Origin: JANWXD01 sp037446115
GTDB taxonomy: Bacteria > Acidobacteriota > Terriglobia > Bryobacterales > Bryobacteraceae
DNA: 58,078 nucleotides
Direction: 5' to 3'
NCBI GenBank assembly: GCA_037446115.1
Contig: JBBIJF010000028.1
Location: forward strand, 1-58,078
The notes below the pieces were generated by a model. The model worked only from the letters and a program-made list of their open reading frames with translations, searched no databases and was not told where the DNA came from. A program made the translations under genes and the position numbers. Shown here in pieces: positions 49,921 through 58,078 of this stretch (position 1 is the first letter of the stretch; the number at the start of each line of letters is the position of its first letter).

Positions 49921-52164
49921 GTGAAACCGCAGATCCTGGCGCTGCTGCTTTGCCTTTCTGCCGCCCAAGGGGAGGTGCTCCCCGGGACCTCCCGGCTTGA
50001 CTGGCAGGGGGATCTCTCCGCACGCCTGCTCGATGGCGCGCATCGCTTCGTCGAACGCCAGATTGCGGCCTCCCGCGAACGGCGCGCCGCCTTCTGGCGC
50101 CGCGAATTTTCGTCACGCGAAGCTTACGAAGCTTCGATTGCGGCGAACCGCCGGAGGTTCCGGCAGGCCATCGGCCTGGTGGATGAGCGGGTTCCGGTTC
50201 GACTGGAACGTGTGGCAGACGAGAGTGACCCGGCGCCGGCGGCCGAGACACCGGCTTACAGCGTGTGGCAGGTGCGCTGGTCCGTCTTCGACGGTGTCCA
50301 CGGCGAGGGGTTACTAGTTGAGCCGCGCTCCACGGTGAAAGCCTCGGTGGTGGTGCTCCCCGATGCAGACCAGACGCCGGAGCAGTGGATCGGACTCGTA
50401 CCCGCCATCCCGGCGCGGGAGCAGCTTGCGCGGCGTCTGGCCGAAAGCGGCTGCCGGGTTCTGGTGCCCGTGCTGATTGACCGGACCACGCGGTGGTCGG
50501 GCCGCCCCGAAATCCGGATGACCGAACAGAGCCACCGTGAATGGATCTACCGGCAAGCGTTTCACATGGGCCGCCACATCATCGGTTACGAAGTGGCGAA
50601 AGTGCTGGCCGCAGTGGACTGGCTCGCCAAGCAGGCATCGGGGCCGATCGGGGTTGCAGGGTACGGCGAGGGAGGTCTGATCGGATTCTATGCGGCGGCC
50701 GTAGATCCCCGCATCGAAGCGGCGCTCATCAGCGGCTACTTCGGCCCGAGGGAACGGGTGTGGGCCGAACCGATTTACCGGAACGTGTTCGGCCTCCTCA
50801 AAGAATTCGGCGATGCGGAAATCGCTGCCATGATCGCGCCGCGCGGTCTCGTCGTCGAATATGCGCCCGCGCCGCGCGTTTCGGGCCATAAGGGCGACAT
50901 CGTGACTCCTGCCAGGGACCAAGTACGGGCGGAGTTCGCGCGCATCGGCAGCCTGCTGCCGGCCGGGTTTCAGCAGCGTTATCTGGCGGAGGGTCTGGGC
51001 AGCGGTCTCGAGCTTTTTGTCAAACTGCTGGGCCTGCCGGTGGCTTTGCCGGCAGCGCCGGCTCAGGACCGCCGCCGCGCCTTCGACCCCGCGGCACGGC
51101 AGTTGCGGCAGATCCGCGAGCTGGAAGAGTACACCCAGCGTCTGGTGCGGGCTTCCGAGCGCGTGCGCAATGAGTTCTTCCTGTATAAAGCAGCCCCCGC
51201 GCTGGCCGAGCGGAGGTGGTCAACGGATCTGCATCGCCCCGTGCTTTCCCCCGAACCTTTCGTCGAGAGCGCGCGCGGGTGGCGCGATTACTTCCGCCGC
51301 GAGTTGATCGGCGAGTTCGGCGAACCCTTGCTGCCGCCCAATCCGCGAACCCGGCTGATCCGCGAAAGCACAACATGGAACGGCTACGAAGTCGTCCTGG
51401 ACGTCTGGCCGGAGGTTTTTGCCTGGGGCATCCTGCTGGTGCCCAAAGGCCTCCGGCCCAACGAGCGCCGGCCGGTGGTCGTCTGCCAGCATGGCCTCGA
51501 AGGCGTACCTCTCGAAACAGTGGAGGGGGATCATCCGGCCTACCGGAATTTTGCGGCACGGCTCGCCGAACAGGGCTTCGTCGTCTTCTCGCCCCACAAC
51601 CTCTACCGCGGCGGTGACCGTTTTCGGCTCCTGGATCGCAAGGCCGCGGCGCTCAAAGCCACGCTGTTTTCTTTTATCGTGAGCCAGCACGAGCAAATTC
51701 TGCGCTGGCTGCGCTCGCTCCCTTTTGTGGATGGCGAGCGTATCGGGTTCTACGGCTTGAGCTACGGTGGAAAAACGGCGATGCGGGTGCCGGCGGTCAT
51801 TGAAGACTACCGCGTGGTGGTTTGTTCGGGGGATTTTAACCAATGGACTCGGAAGGTGGCTTCGACCGAACTTCCGTTCAGCTACATGTATACCGGCGAA
51901 TGGGAGATGTTCCATTTCAATCTCGGGAATACCTTTGACTACGCCGAGATGGCCTATCTGATCTTCCCGCGCCCCTTTCTGGTGGAGCGCGGACACCACG
52001 ATACGGTCGGAGAGGACTCCTGGGTGGCTCACGAATACGCCAAAGTGCGGTGGTTGTACGCCCAGTTCGGGCTGGCGGACCGTACCGCGATTGCATTTTT
52101 CAACGGGGGCCACACCATCCATGGTCAGGCCAGCTTCGACTTCCTCCGCCGCCACCTCTTCTAA
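49921..52164 (+). CDS. Double alpha/beta-hydrolase secreted protein
   Basis: A 747-residue exported protein (signal MKPQILALLLCLSAAQG; GTG start) with two alpha/beta-hydrolase domains. The C-terminal one has nucleophile Ser614 in YGLSYGGKTA and likely partners Asp694 (GHHDTVGED) and His731 (NGGHTIHG), as in acetyl-xylan-esterase or dienelactone-hydrolase relatives. The N-terminal one has the nucleophile elbow VAGYGEGGLIGF with Glu250 where Ser is expected, so it is probably catalytically altered. Its stop codon lies within the first downstream direct repeat. It follows the VWA gene by 24 bases. Confidence 0.85.
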   Translation: MKPQILALLLCLSAAQGEVLPGTSRLDWQGDLSARLLDGAHRFVERQIAASRERRAAFWRREFSSREAYEASIAANRRRFRQAIGLVDERVPVRLERVADESDPAPAAETPAYSVWQVRWSVFDGVHGEGLLVEPRSTVKASVVVLPDADQTPEQWIGLVPAIPAREQLARRLAESGCRVLVPVLIDRTTRWSGRPEIRMTEQSHREWIYRQAFHMGRHIIGYEVAKVLAAVDWLAKQASGPIGVAGYGEGGLIGFYAAAVDPRIEAALISGYFGPRERVWAEPIYRNVFGLLKEFGDAEIAAMIAPRGLVVEYAPAPRVSGHKGDIVTPARDQVRAEFARIGSLLPAGFQQRYLAEGLGSGLELFVKLLGLPVALPAAPAQDRRRAFDPAARQLRQIRELEEYTQRLVRASERVRNEFFLYKAAPALAERRWSTDLHRPVLSPEPFVESARGWRDYFRRELIGEFGEPLLPPNPRTRLIRESTTWNGYEVVLDVWPEVFAWGILLVPKGLRPNERRPVVVCQHGLEGVPLETVEGDHPAYRNFAARLAEQGFVVFSPHNLYRGGDRFRLLDRKAAALKATLFSFIVSQHEQILRWLRSLPFVDGERIGFYGLSYGGKTAMRVPAVIEDYRVVVCSGDFNQWTRKVASTELPFSYMYTGEWEMFHFNLGNTFDYAEMAYLIFPRPFLVERGHHDTVGEDSWVAHEYAKVRWLYAQFGLADRTAIAFFNGGHTIHGQASFDFLRRHLF

Positions 52165-52250
52165 ATTCCGTCAGCCTGGTATGTCCCCATTTTTTCGAAA
52201 TTCCGTCAGCCTGGTGTGTCCCCATTTTTTGATGTCCCCATTTTTTGGGG
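52163..52250. repeat. Tandem TGTCCCCATTTTTT repeat element
   Basis: A unit of about 33-35 bases, beginning AAATTCCGTCAGCCTGGT and ending in TGTCCCCATTTTTT, occurs at 52163-52196 and 52198-52230 with one base change. The 14-base TGTCCCCATTTTTT core recurs a third time at 52233-52246, where it continues into TGGGG and so forms a CCCCA/TGGGG inverted repeat (52236-52250). The base composition is unlike the surrounding genes. It resembles a small dispersed REP-like or transposon-derived repeat, but no transposase is nearby. Confidence 0.7.
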
Positions 52251-52284
52251 TGGCCGCCGGCCGTCCTGCTAGAATCGCAGTGAG

Positions 52285-53817
52285 ATGCATCCGGATTTCC
52301 TCGTGGTCGGAGCGGGTGTCGCCGGACTCCGCGCGGCCATCGAACTGGCCGAAGCCGGTCGCGTGCTGGTGGTCGCGAAAGACAGCCTGCACGAATCCAG
52401 CTCCGAGTACGCCCAGGGCGGGATCGCGGCGGCCTTGAGCGACGACGACGAGGTCGAGCTGCACGAACAGGACACCCTGGCCGCCGGCGACGGTCTTTGT
52501 GACCGTGCCGCCGTCCGCACCCTGGTGGAGGAGGGGCCTGCGGCCATCCAGGAGCTGATCGAGTGGGGCGCCCAGTTTGACCGCGAGGGTTCGCGCCTCG
52601 CGTTCACACAGGAGGGCGCCCACAGCCGCCGCCGCGTATTGCACGCCCACGGCGACTCGACGGGACGCGAGATCTCGCGCACGCTGTATCAGAAGGCGGC
52701 TTCCCTCGCGAACGTGCAGTTCCAGAGCTTCACGGCCGTTACGGACCTTCTGGTCGCGGACGGAGAAGTAGCCGGTGTCGTGGCCTGCGACGCGACTACC
52801 CGCCGCGCCGTACCCCTCTATGCCCGGGCCGTCCTTCTGGCCACGGGCGGTCTGGGCCGTGTGTATCGTGAAACCACCAACCCGGACGTGGCCACGGGGG
52901 ACGGTGTCGCCGCCGCCTACCGCGCGGGAGCGGAAATCAGCGATATCGAGTTTGTCCAGTTCCACCCCACCGCACTGCATCTGGAGGGTGCCCCGCGCTT
53001 CCTGCTTTCGGAAGCCCTCCGCGGCGAGGGCGCGCTGCTCCGGAATGCCTCCGGGGAGCGTTTCATGGAGCGTTACCACCCTCTCAAGGAACTTGCCCCG
53101 CGAGACGTCGTGGCGCGCTCGATTGTGGCGGAGATCGAGCACACAGGCGCACCGTACGTCTTCCTGGACCTGACACACCTGCCGGCCGATTTTGTCCGCC
53201 GCCGGTTTCCCAGGATTTACGAAACGTGCCTGCGCTACGGGATCGATCTGACCAAGGACCTGGCCCCCGTGCATCCGGCCGCCCATTATGCGATGGGCGG
53301 CGTGCGGACGGATCTGGACGGGAGAACCAATCTGCCGCGGCTGTTCGCCGCCGGCGAAGTGGCGGCGACGGGCGTACACGGCGCCAATCGCCTGGCGAGC
53401 AACTCGCTGCTGGAGGGCGTGGTGTTCGGAGCGCGGGCGGGACGGGCCATGCGCGAGCTGGCGGACGCGCCGCACCCGGCCCGGGCGCCACTGCCCGAGC
53501 CCGAGTTCCCCGAGCTTACCGAATCGGAGCTTCGTGAGCTCACCTGGCGCTACTGCGGGATCATCCGCTCGGGCGAAGGACTCCAGAGAGCCTGCGAGCG
53601 GCTGGCGAGCCTTCCCCGCCGGCGCTGTCCCGAGCCGAACCGGCTTCTGTTCGAGCTGCGGAACATGGTGCAGGTGGCCTGGCTCATCGCCCGGTGCGCC
53701 CTGGCGCGCAAGGAGAGCCGCGGGGCTCATTTCCGCACGGACTATCCTGAAAAGAGGCCGGAGTATCAGAAACACTCCCTCATCACCAAGTGCACAGATG
53801 AAGTTTTCTTCGTATGA
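52285..53817 (+). CDS. nadB: L-aspartate oxidase
   Basis: A 510-residue FAD-dependent enzyme that oxidises L-aspartate to iminoaspartate, first step of de novo NAD synthesis. The FAD motif is LVVGAGVAGLRAAIELAEAG, followed by SSSEYAQGGIAAAL. VQFHPTALHLEGAPRFLLSE and GEGALLRNASGERFM form the active-site region and AAHYAMGGVRTDLDGRTNLP is characteristic of the succinate dehydrogenase/NadB family. The helical C-terminal domain is complete. nadA and nadC are not adjacent. TAGAAT at 52270-52275 is a possible -10 just after the repeat element. The 3' end overlaps the next gene by 20 bases. Confidence 0.96.
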   Translation: MHPDFLVVGAGVAGLRAAIELAEAGRVLVVAKDSLHESSSEYAQGGIAAALSDDDEVELHEQDTLAAGDGLCDRAAVRTLVEEGPAAIQELIEWGAQFDREGSRLAFTQEGAHSRRRVLHAHGDSTGREISRTLYQKAASLANVQFQSFTAVTDLLVADGEVAGVVACDATTRRAVPLYARAVLLATGGLGRVYRETTNPDVATGDGVAAAYRAGAEISDIEFVQFHPTALHLEGAPRFLLSEALRGEGALLRNASGERFMERYHPLKELAPRDVVARSIVAEIEHTGAPYVFLDLTHLPADFVRRRFPRIYETCLRYGIDLTKDLAPVHPAAHYAMGGVRTDLDGRTNLPRLFAAGEVAATGVHGANRLASNSLLEGVVFGARAGRAMRELADAPHPARAPLPEPEFPELTESELRELTWRYCGIIRSGEGLQRACERLASLPRRRCPEPNRLLFELRNMVQVAWLIARCALARKESRGAHFRTDYPEKRPEYQKHSLITKCTDEVFFV

Positions 53818-55090
53818 CCGCGGCCTGGAGCGCGCCGGTACGCCGCCGCGCCTGCTGTTGTGGTGCCTTCTTCCCCTCCTGCTCGCCATCCCGATCCGCT
53901 CCGTGTCGCCGGCTACGGCGCTTTGGGCTACGCCGGCCATCCTGCTGGCGGCCATGATGATCGCCTGGGCGGCCGAGTCGGCGCAATTTTTTGTCGCCCA
54001 GGGGTTTGCTCTGGCAATCCTGGCATGGCTTCAGACCCTGCCGGAATTCGCGGTGGAGTTCGTGCTGGCCTGGAAGCAGCAGGTGCCGCTGCTGCTTGCC
54101 AATCTGACGGGCGCTCTCCGGCTGCTTACCGGTCTGGGCTGGCCCATGATCTACGCAGTGGCCGCCGTGTTTTGCCGCCGCCGCTACGGCAGGCCGCTGC
54201 GCGCCATCCCTCTTGCCGAGGAGCACTGCGTGGAGGTCGTGGGCCTTGCCGTGCCGCTCGTCTACATCGCGTTCGTCTGGGCCAAGGCGTCGCTCAATCT
54301 GTTCGACGCGGCGGTCCTGATCCTCCTCTACGCGGGGTACCTGGCGGTGTTGCGCCGGATGCCGCCCCAGGGGGCGGAGGGCATGGAGGAGCTCGAACTG
54401 ATCCCGCGCACGATCGTCAAGGCACGCCGTCGCATTCGCAACGCGGTGATCACGGTCTTATTCCTTGCCGGCGGTGTTCTGATCTACGTGTCGGCGGAAC
54501 CGTTCCTGGGCAGCCTGCTGGCCATCTCGTTTCTGCTCGGTGTGCCGGCTTTTGTCTTCGTCCAATGGGTGGCTCCGCTCGTGTCCGAGTTTCCGGAGAA
54601 GGTCTCGGCGTTCTACTGGGCCCGCACCGTGGAGCGGGCCTCCATGTCGCTGATGAACATGGTTTCCAGCAATATCAACCAATGGACGTTGCTGGCCGCC
54701 ATGCTGCCGATCGTGTATTCGATCAGTCGCGGAAGGCCCTCCGTGATCGCCTTCGACGCGCAGCAGAGGCTGGAGATCCTGATGACGCTCGGCCAGTCCC
54801 TGGTGGGGATGCTCTTCCTGGTCAACATGCGCCTGGTCTGGTGGGAGGCTTCGGCGCTGTTCGGTCTCTGGTTCGTACAGTTTGCTTTCTCGCCCGTTCC
54901 GCCGGGAGCCGGGTTCGCCGGCGTGATCGCCCGGCATGTGCACGCTTGGGTCACCGGCGCCTATTTCCTCTGGTTTGCGGCCGGCGTGGTGCGGTACCTG
55001 CTCGGACGCCGCCAACCGGAAGCGTTTGCGCTGTTTCGGGAAATGTGGCGGCGCCACGTCCGGCCGCACCAGGCGGCTGCGGTAAAATAA
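53798..55090 (+). CDS. CaCA-superfamily-like sodium/calcium exchanger membrane protein
   Basis: A 430-residue membrane protein with about ten or eleven helices in two halves joined by a charged loop (near residues 190-215). Each half has an alpha-repeat-like motif: LQTLPEFAVEFVLAWKQQ with LANLTGALRLLTGLGW, and LVSEFPEKVSAFYWARTVER with LMNMVSSNINQWTLLAA. These resemble the G(T/S)SxPE and NxxGSNxxN elements of Na+/Ca2+ exchangers, but the Gly-Ser-Asn part is degenerate in the first half. Cation antiport is likely; the ion is not predictable. It starts inside nadB. Confidence 0.7.
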   Translation: MKFSSYDRGLERAGTPPRLLLWCLLPLLLAIPIRSVSPATALWATPAILLAAMMIAWAAESAQFFVAQGFALAILAWLQTLPEFAVEFVLAWKQQVPLLLANLTGALRLLTGLGWPMIYAVAAVFCRRRYGRPLRAIPLAEEHCVEVVGLAVPLVYIAFVWAKASLNLFDAAVLILLYAGYLAVLRRMPPQGAEGMEELELIPRTIVKARRRIRNAVITVLFLAGGVLIYVSAEPFLGSLLAISFLLGVPAFVFVQWVAPLVSEFPEKVSAFYWARTVERASMSLMNMVSSNINQWTLLAAMLPIVYSISRGRPSVIAFDAQQRLEILMTLGQSLVGMLFLVNMRLVWWEASALFGLWFVQFAFSPVPPGAGFAGVIARHVHAWVTGAYFLWFAAGVVRYLLGRRQPEAFALFREMWRRHVRPHQAAAVK

Positions 55091-55103
55091 AGGGTCCCGC
55101 TCC

Positions 55104-55643
55104 ATGAGGCCCACCGTACGATCCACGACTGTCCTGTGCGTGCGCAGAGACGGCAAGGTCGTGATGGCCGGCGACGGGCAGGTCACCTTCGGCCAGGAGG
55201 TGTTCAAATCCTCGGCTCGCAAGCTCCGCCGCCTGTACAACGACCGGATTCTGGCCGGATTTGCAGGCTCCACGGCCGACGCCTTCGCGCTGTTTTCCCG
55301 TTTTGAGTCCAAATTGGAGCAACACGGGGGGAACCTGGCCCGCAGCGTCGTCGAGCTGGCCAAGGAGTGGCGCACGGACCGTGTGCTCCGCCACCTGGAG
55401 GCTTTACTGCTGGTTGCCGACGTTCAGAACACCTACATCGTCAGCGGCAGCGGAGACGTGATCGAGCCGGACGAGCATGTGGCCGCCATCGGCTCCGGCG
55501 GCGGATTTGCCAAGGCGGCGGCCGTGGCGCTGATGGAGAACACGAGCCTGAGCGCCCGCGCCATTGCCGAGAAGGCGATGGCGATCGCCGGCCGGATTTG
55601 TATCTACACGAACGAGAATGTGACTTACGAGGAGCTCGGTTAG
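55104..55643 (+). CDS. hslV: ATP-dependent protease peptidase subunit HslV
   Basis: A 179-residue N-terminal-threonine protease subunit. The catalytic Thr8 opens TTVLCVRRDGKVVMAGDGQV after a seven-residue propeptide (MRPTVRS), which must be removed to activate the enzyme. The usual Lys and Gly residues follow (RKLRRLYNDRILAGFAGSTADAF). Length fits HslV (about 175). It forms the double-hexamer core capped by HslU, which is encoded two bases downstream. Confidence 0.97.
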   Translation: MRPTVRSTTVLCVRRDGKVVMAGDGQVTFGQEVFKSSARKLRRLYNDRILAGFAGSTADAFALFSRFESKLEQHGGNLARSVVELAKEWRTDRVLRHLEALLLVADVQNTYIVSGSGDVIEPDEHVAAIGSGGGFAKAAAVALMENTSLSARAIAEKAMAIAGRICIYTNENVTYEELG

Positions 55644-55645
55644 CC

Positions 55646-57004
55646 ATGGTTATCTACCTCCCGGTTCAAGCCACCGAAGAAACCCCGGCCCTGGACGAAC
55701 TGACTCCTCGTGAGATCGTCCGGGAGCTGGATAAGTACGTCATCGGCCAGGCGGAGGCCAAGCGGGCCGTGGCCATCGCGCTCCGCAACCGTATCCGGCG
55801 GCAGAAGCTGGACCCGGAGATGGCCGAAGAGGTCTACCCGAAGAATATCCTCATGATCGGCCCGACGGGCGTGGGCAAGACCGAGATCGCCCGACGCCTG
55901 GCCAAGCTCGCCAACTCGCCCTTCCTCAAGGTGGAGGCCAGCAAGTTCACCGAGGTCGGCTATGTGGGTCGCGATGTCGAGTCCATGATCCGTGATCTGG
56001 TGGACATCGCCATTGACATGGTGCGTGAAGAAAAGCTCGACGAGGTGGCCGAGCGCGCCGAGCGCAACGCCGAAGAACGGCTGCTCGACCTGCTGATGCC
56101 GCCGCAGCCGGAGGCCACCGAGAGCCTGGAGCGCACGCGCGAAAAACTTCGCGAGAAACTGCGGGCCGGCAAGCTCGACGACCGCATGGTGGAGATTGAC
56201 GTCAAGCAGCGCGGACCCACCTTCGAAATCGCCACCAACATGGGCGTCGAAGAGATGGAGTTCAACATCAAGGACGTGCTGCCGGGACTGTTCGCCGGGC
56301 GCACCCGCAAGCGCAAGATGCGCGTGGCGGAGGCCCTGGAATACCTGATCCAGGAGGAGGAAGAAAAACTGATTGATATGGATCAGGTCACGCGGATCGC
56401 CATTGATCGCGTGGAACGCAGCGGGATCATCTTCCTGGACGAGATTGACAAGATCGCAGGACGCGAATCCGGCCACGGACCGGACGTCAGCCGCGAAGGC
56501 GTCCAGCGCGACATCCTGCCCATCGTGGAGGGCACGACCGTCAATACCCGCTACGGCTTCGTGCGCACGGATCACATCCTGTTCATCGCCGCCGGGGCCT
56601 TCCACGTCTCCAAACCGAGCGACCTGATCCCCGAACTTCAGGGCCGCTTCCCCATCCGCGTCGAGCTGAAGTCGCTGACCGAAGAAGATTTCATCCGGAT
56701 CCTCAAGGAGCCCAAAAATGCTCTGGTCAAGCAGTACCAGGCGCTGCTCGAGACCGAGGGCATCAAGCTGACGTTCACCGACGACGCGCTCGAGGAGATC
56801 GCCCGTTTCGCCGCCCGCGTCAATGAGAGCGCGGAGAATATCGGTGCGCGCCGGCTCCACACCATCATGGAGAAACTCCTGGAAGAGATCTCGTTCGAGG
56901 GCCCCGATCTCAAGAAGAAAGTCGTCAAGATTGACGGGGCCTACGTGCGCAAACAGCTCGCCGACATCGTCAAGGACCAGGACCTGAGCCGCTACATTCT
57001 GTGA
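55646..57004 (+). CDS. hslU: ATP-dependent protease ATPase subunit HslU
   Basis: A 452-residue AAA+ unfoldase. Start ATG at 55646, right after hslV. The N-domain has LTPREIVRELDKYVIGQAEA, Walker A is GPTGVGKT (72-79), and the pore loop GYVG is at 105-108. The I-domain (about 115-235) is present, Walker B is GIIFLDEIDK and the sensor region has IGARRLHTIMEKLLE. The C-terminal tail SRYIL inserts into HslV. It unfolds substrates for HslV degradation. The following lipoprotein gene starts on its stop codon (GTGA). Confidence 0.97.
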   Translation: MVIYLPVQATEETPALDELTPREIVRELDKYVIGQAEAKRAVAIALRNRIRRQKLDPEMAEEVYPKNILMIGPTGVGKTEIARRLAKLANSPFLKVEASKFTEVGYVGRDVESMIRDLVDIAIDMVREEKLDEVAERAERNAEERLLDLLMPPQPEATESLERTREKLREKLRAGKLDDRMVEIDVKQRGPTFEIATNMGVEEMEFNIKDVLPGLFAGRTRKRKMRVAEALEYLIQEEEEKLIDMDQVTRIAIDRVERSGIIFLDEIDKIAGRESGHGPDVSREGVQRDILPIVEGTTVNTRYGFVRTDHILFIAAGAFHVSKPSDLIPELQGRFPIRVELKSLTEEDFIRILKEPKNALVKQYQALLETEGIKLTFTDDALEEIARFAARVNESAENIGARRLHTIMEKLLEEISFEGPDLKKKVVKIDGAYVRKQLADIVKDQDLSRYIL

Positions 57005-57999
57005 GGCGCCGCCCGCCTTCTGCCTGCCTATTGCCCGCGCTGGCCCTGCTTTTGTGTTCCTGCGGTTACGTCGGCGATCCGCTTCCTCCCGCGCTCAACA
57101 TTCCCGAGCACGTGACCGACCTGAGGGCGTATCAGCATGCGGATCGGCTCGTGGTGGAGTTCACCGTTCCCTCCCGGACCACCGAAGGCCTCCTGCTGCG
57201 GCTCGGTGAGATTGAGCTACGCACTGGTCCCTGGGACGGGCCGTCCTTCCGCGAGGAAGACTGGTATGCCGCCGCTCAGCGACTCGACCCGCCCTGCCGC
57301 AACCCCGGGCCCTGTCGCGTGGAGCTACCCGCCGGTGGTTGGGCCGGGCGGGAGGTGTTCTGCCGCGTGCGCATCGCCCATCGGAAAGGCCGCTGGAGCG
57401 ACTGGTCGGATTTCGCCATCGTGCGCGTCGTACCTCCCCTGAGGGTTCCGCAGAACCTCCGGGCGGAGAGCACGCCCGAGGGCGTGGTTCTGAGCTGGGA
57501 GGACCCGGATTCGCGAGCCGGCAAAACGTACCGCATTTACCGCAAACAGGACAAGCAGCCCGCAGCCGTCGCCGGGACATCCACGGAACTACGCTGGGTG
57601 GACCGCACGGCCGAGTTCGGCCGCACCTACGAATATGCGGTCGAGGCCGTGCTGGTGAGCGGCAACTCGGAAGCGCGGAGCGAGCAAACCGCACCTGTCG
57701 CCATTACTCCCCTCGATCGCTTCCCACCCGCCGTGCCTTCGGGGCTGGTCGTGGTGGCCGGCCCGGCTGCGATCGAGCTGTCGTGGGATCCGGATCGCGA
57801 CCCGGACGTGGCGGGCTACTTTGTCTGGCGAGCGGCAGAGGACGGACCTTTCGAGAGAATCTCGGGCCTGCTTGCTGCACCTTCGTTCAGCGACGCGCGC
57901 GTGGAGCGCGGTAAACGCTACCGTTACGCTGTCTCGGCGGCCGACCGCCTCGGCAATGAGAGCGGGCGCTCGGCACCTGTGGAAGCAGAGCTTCCGTAG
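57001..57999 (+). CDS. Fibronectin type III lipoprotein
   Basis: A 332-residue lipoprotein with GTG start overlapping the hslU stop (57001-57004). The signal ends in a lipobox-like LCSC with Cys21, followed by GYVGDPLPPALNIP. The mature part carries two fibronectin type III domains (VPQNLRAESTPEGVVLSWEDP to YEYAVEAVLVSGNSE, and VPSGLVVVAGPAAIELSWDP to YRYAVSAADRLGNESG), and a less clear beta-rich domain at about 35-140. Location is periplasm or outer membrane. The CGxxGxPLPP start resembles small outer-membrane lipoproteins linked to LPS export, but that link is not established here. Confidence 0.85.
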   Translation: MRRRPPSACLLPALALLLCSCGYVGDPLPPALNIPEHVTDLRAYQHADRLVVEFTVPSRTTEGLLLRLGEIELRTGPWDGPSFREEDWYAAAQRLDPPCRNPGPCRVELPAGGWAGREVFCRVRIAHRKGRWSDWSDFAIVRVVPPLRVPQNLRAESTPEGVVLSWEDPDSRAGKTYRIYRKQDKQPAAVAGTSTELRWVDRTAEFGRTYEYAVEAVLVSGNSEARSEQTAPVAITPLDRFPPAVPSGLVVVAGPAAIELSWDPDRDPDVAGYFVWRAAEDGPFERISGLLAAPSFSDARVERGKRYRYAVSAADRLGNESGRSAPVEAELP

Positions 58000-58078
58000 A
58001 GGTGGACGTCCGGAGAAGAGGCCTCACTGGGGAGCTCAGGCGGCGCCCGCCGCGTCATTTCAGATCTGAGAATTCGTT

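Noticed and set aside
52163..52250. Direct repeats considered as a CRISPR array
   Set aside because: Only two full units, separated by a single base with no spacers, and no cas genes in the window.
53860..55107. 415-codon frame overlapping the exchanger-like gene
   Set aside because: Gly/Arg/Ala-rich low-complexity product without a plausible start, while the alternative frame gives a clear multi-helix membrane protein.
1..58078. In-frame UGA selenocysteine codons in the window
   Set aside because: No gene appears truncated at a UGA with homologous sequence continuing after it, so no selenoprotein is claimed despite tRNA-Sec.

Overview
The window looks like a high-GC, densely coding chromosomal segment of an Acidobacteriota, most likely of the Bryobacterales/Solibacter type. 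This is inferred from gene content: a large Oar-like TonB-dependent receptor with an N-terminal carboxypeptidase-regulatory domain, a VWFA-related protein of acidobacterial type, several Tat-exported TIM-barrel isomerases and Gfo/Idh/MocA oxidoreductases, and abundant GTG/TTG starts. No phage, IS or CRISPR locus was seen. No gene-free stretch exceeds about 280 bases.

Layout. 1-6.2 kb (minus): tRNA-Sec (UCA) cut by the window edge, an EpsB-type sugar transferase, a coupled pair (beta-propeller secreted protein and SpoIVB/S55-type protein), and a TenA-family protein. 6.3-10.1 kb (plus): exported amidohydrolase, TIM-barrel isomerase, zinc-ribbon membrane protein, and a DUF1326 cysteine-motif protein behind a consensus promoter and a structured leader. 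10.1-15.7 kb (minus): PIG-L deacetylase and proC (overlapping), a SixA-like phosphatase, and the TonB-dependent receptor. 16-24.2 kb (plus): a carbohydrate-catabolism cluster (two TIM-barrel isomerases, two Gfo/Idh/MocA enzymes, a periplasmic sugar-binding lipoprotein without permease or ATPase genes), an M20 peptidase and an EamA transporter. 24.2-27.4 kb: Deg protease, a peptidoglycan-binding-domain protein and alanine dehydrogenase. 27.5-33.3 kb: P1-family peptidase (minus), then an Mla/MCE lipid-transport operon (permease, ATPase, MCE protein) running into a YdjC-type deacetylase, ComF and an HNH protein. 33.5-35.5 kb: an orphan B12-binding-type radical SAM gene with its own near-consensus promoter. 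35.7-41.4 kb: the cell-shape operon mreB-mreC-mreD-mrdA-rodA. 41.7-44.0 kb: RNase E/G with a large acidic insertion and a structured leader. 44.1-52.2 kb: a 1646-residue secreted TPR protein coupled to a VWA protein, followed by a double alpha/beta hydrolase. 52.2-58 kb: direct repeats, nadB, a CaCA-exchanger-like membrane protein, hslV, hslU and a fibronectin-type lipoprotein.

The most interesting items are the coupled TPR-giant/VWA module, the hairpin that sequesters the RNase E/G ribosome-binding site, five exact 34-residue repeats in the MCE protein, the unusual catalytic residues of its partner ATPase, and the radical SAM gene with GTACC repeats upstream of its promoter. tRNA-Sec implies a selenocysteine-decoding organism, but no selenoprotein was recognised here.
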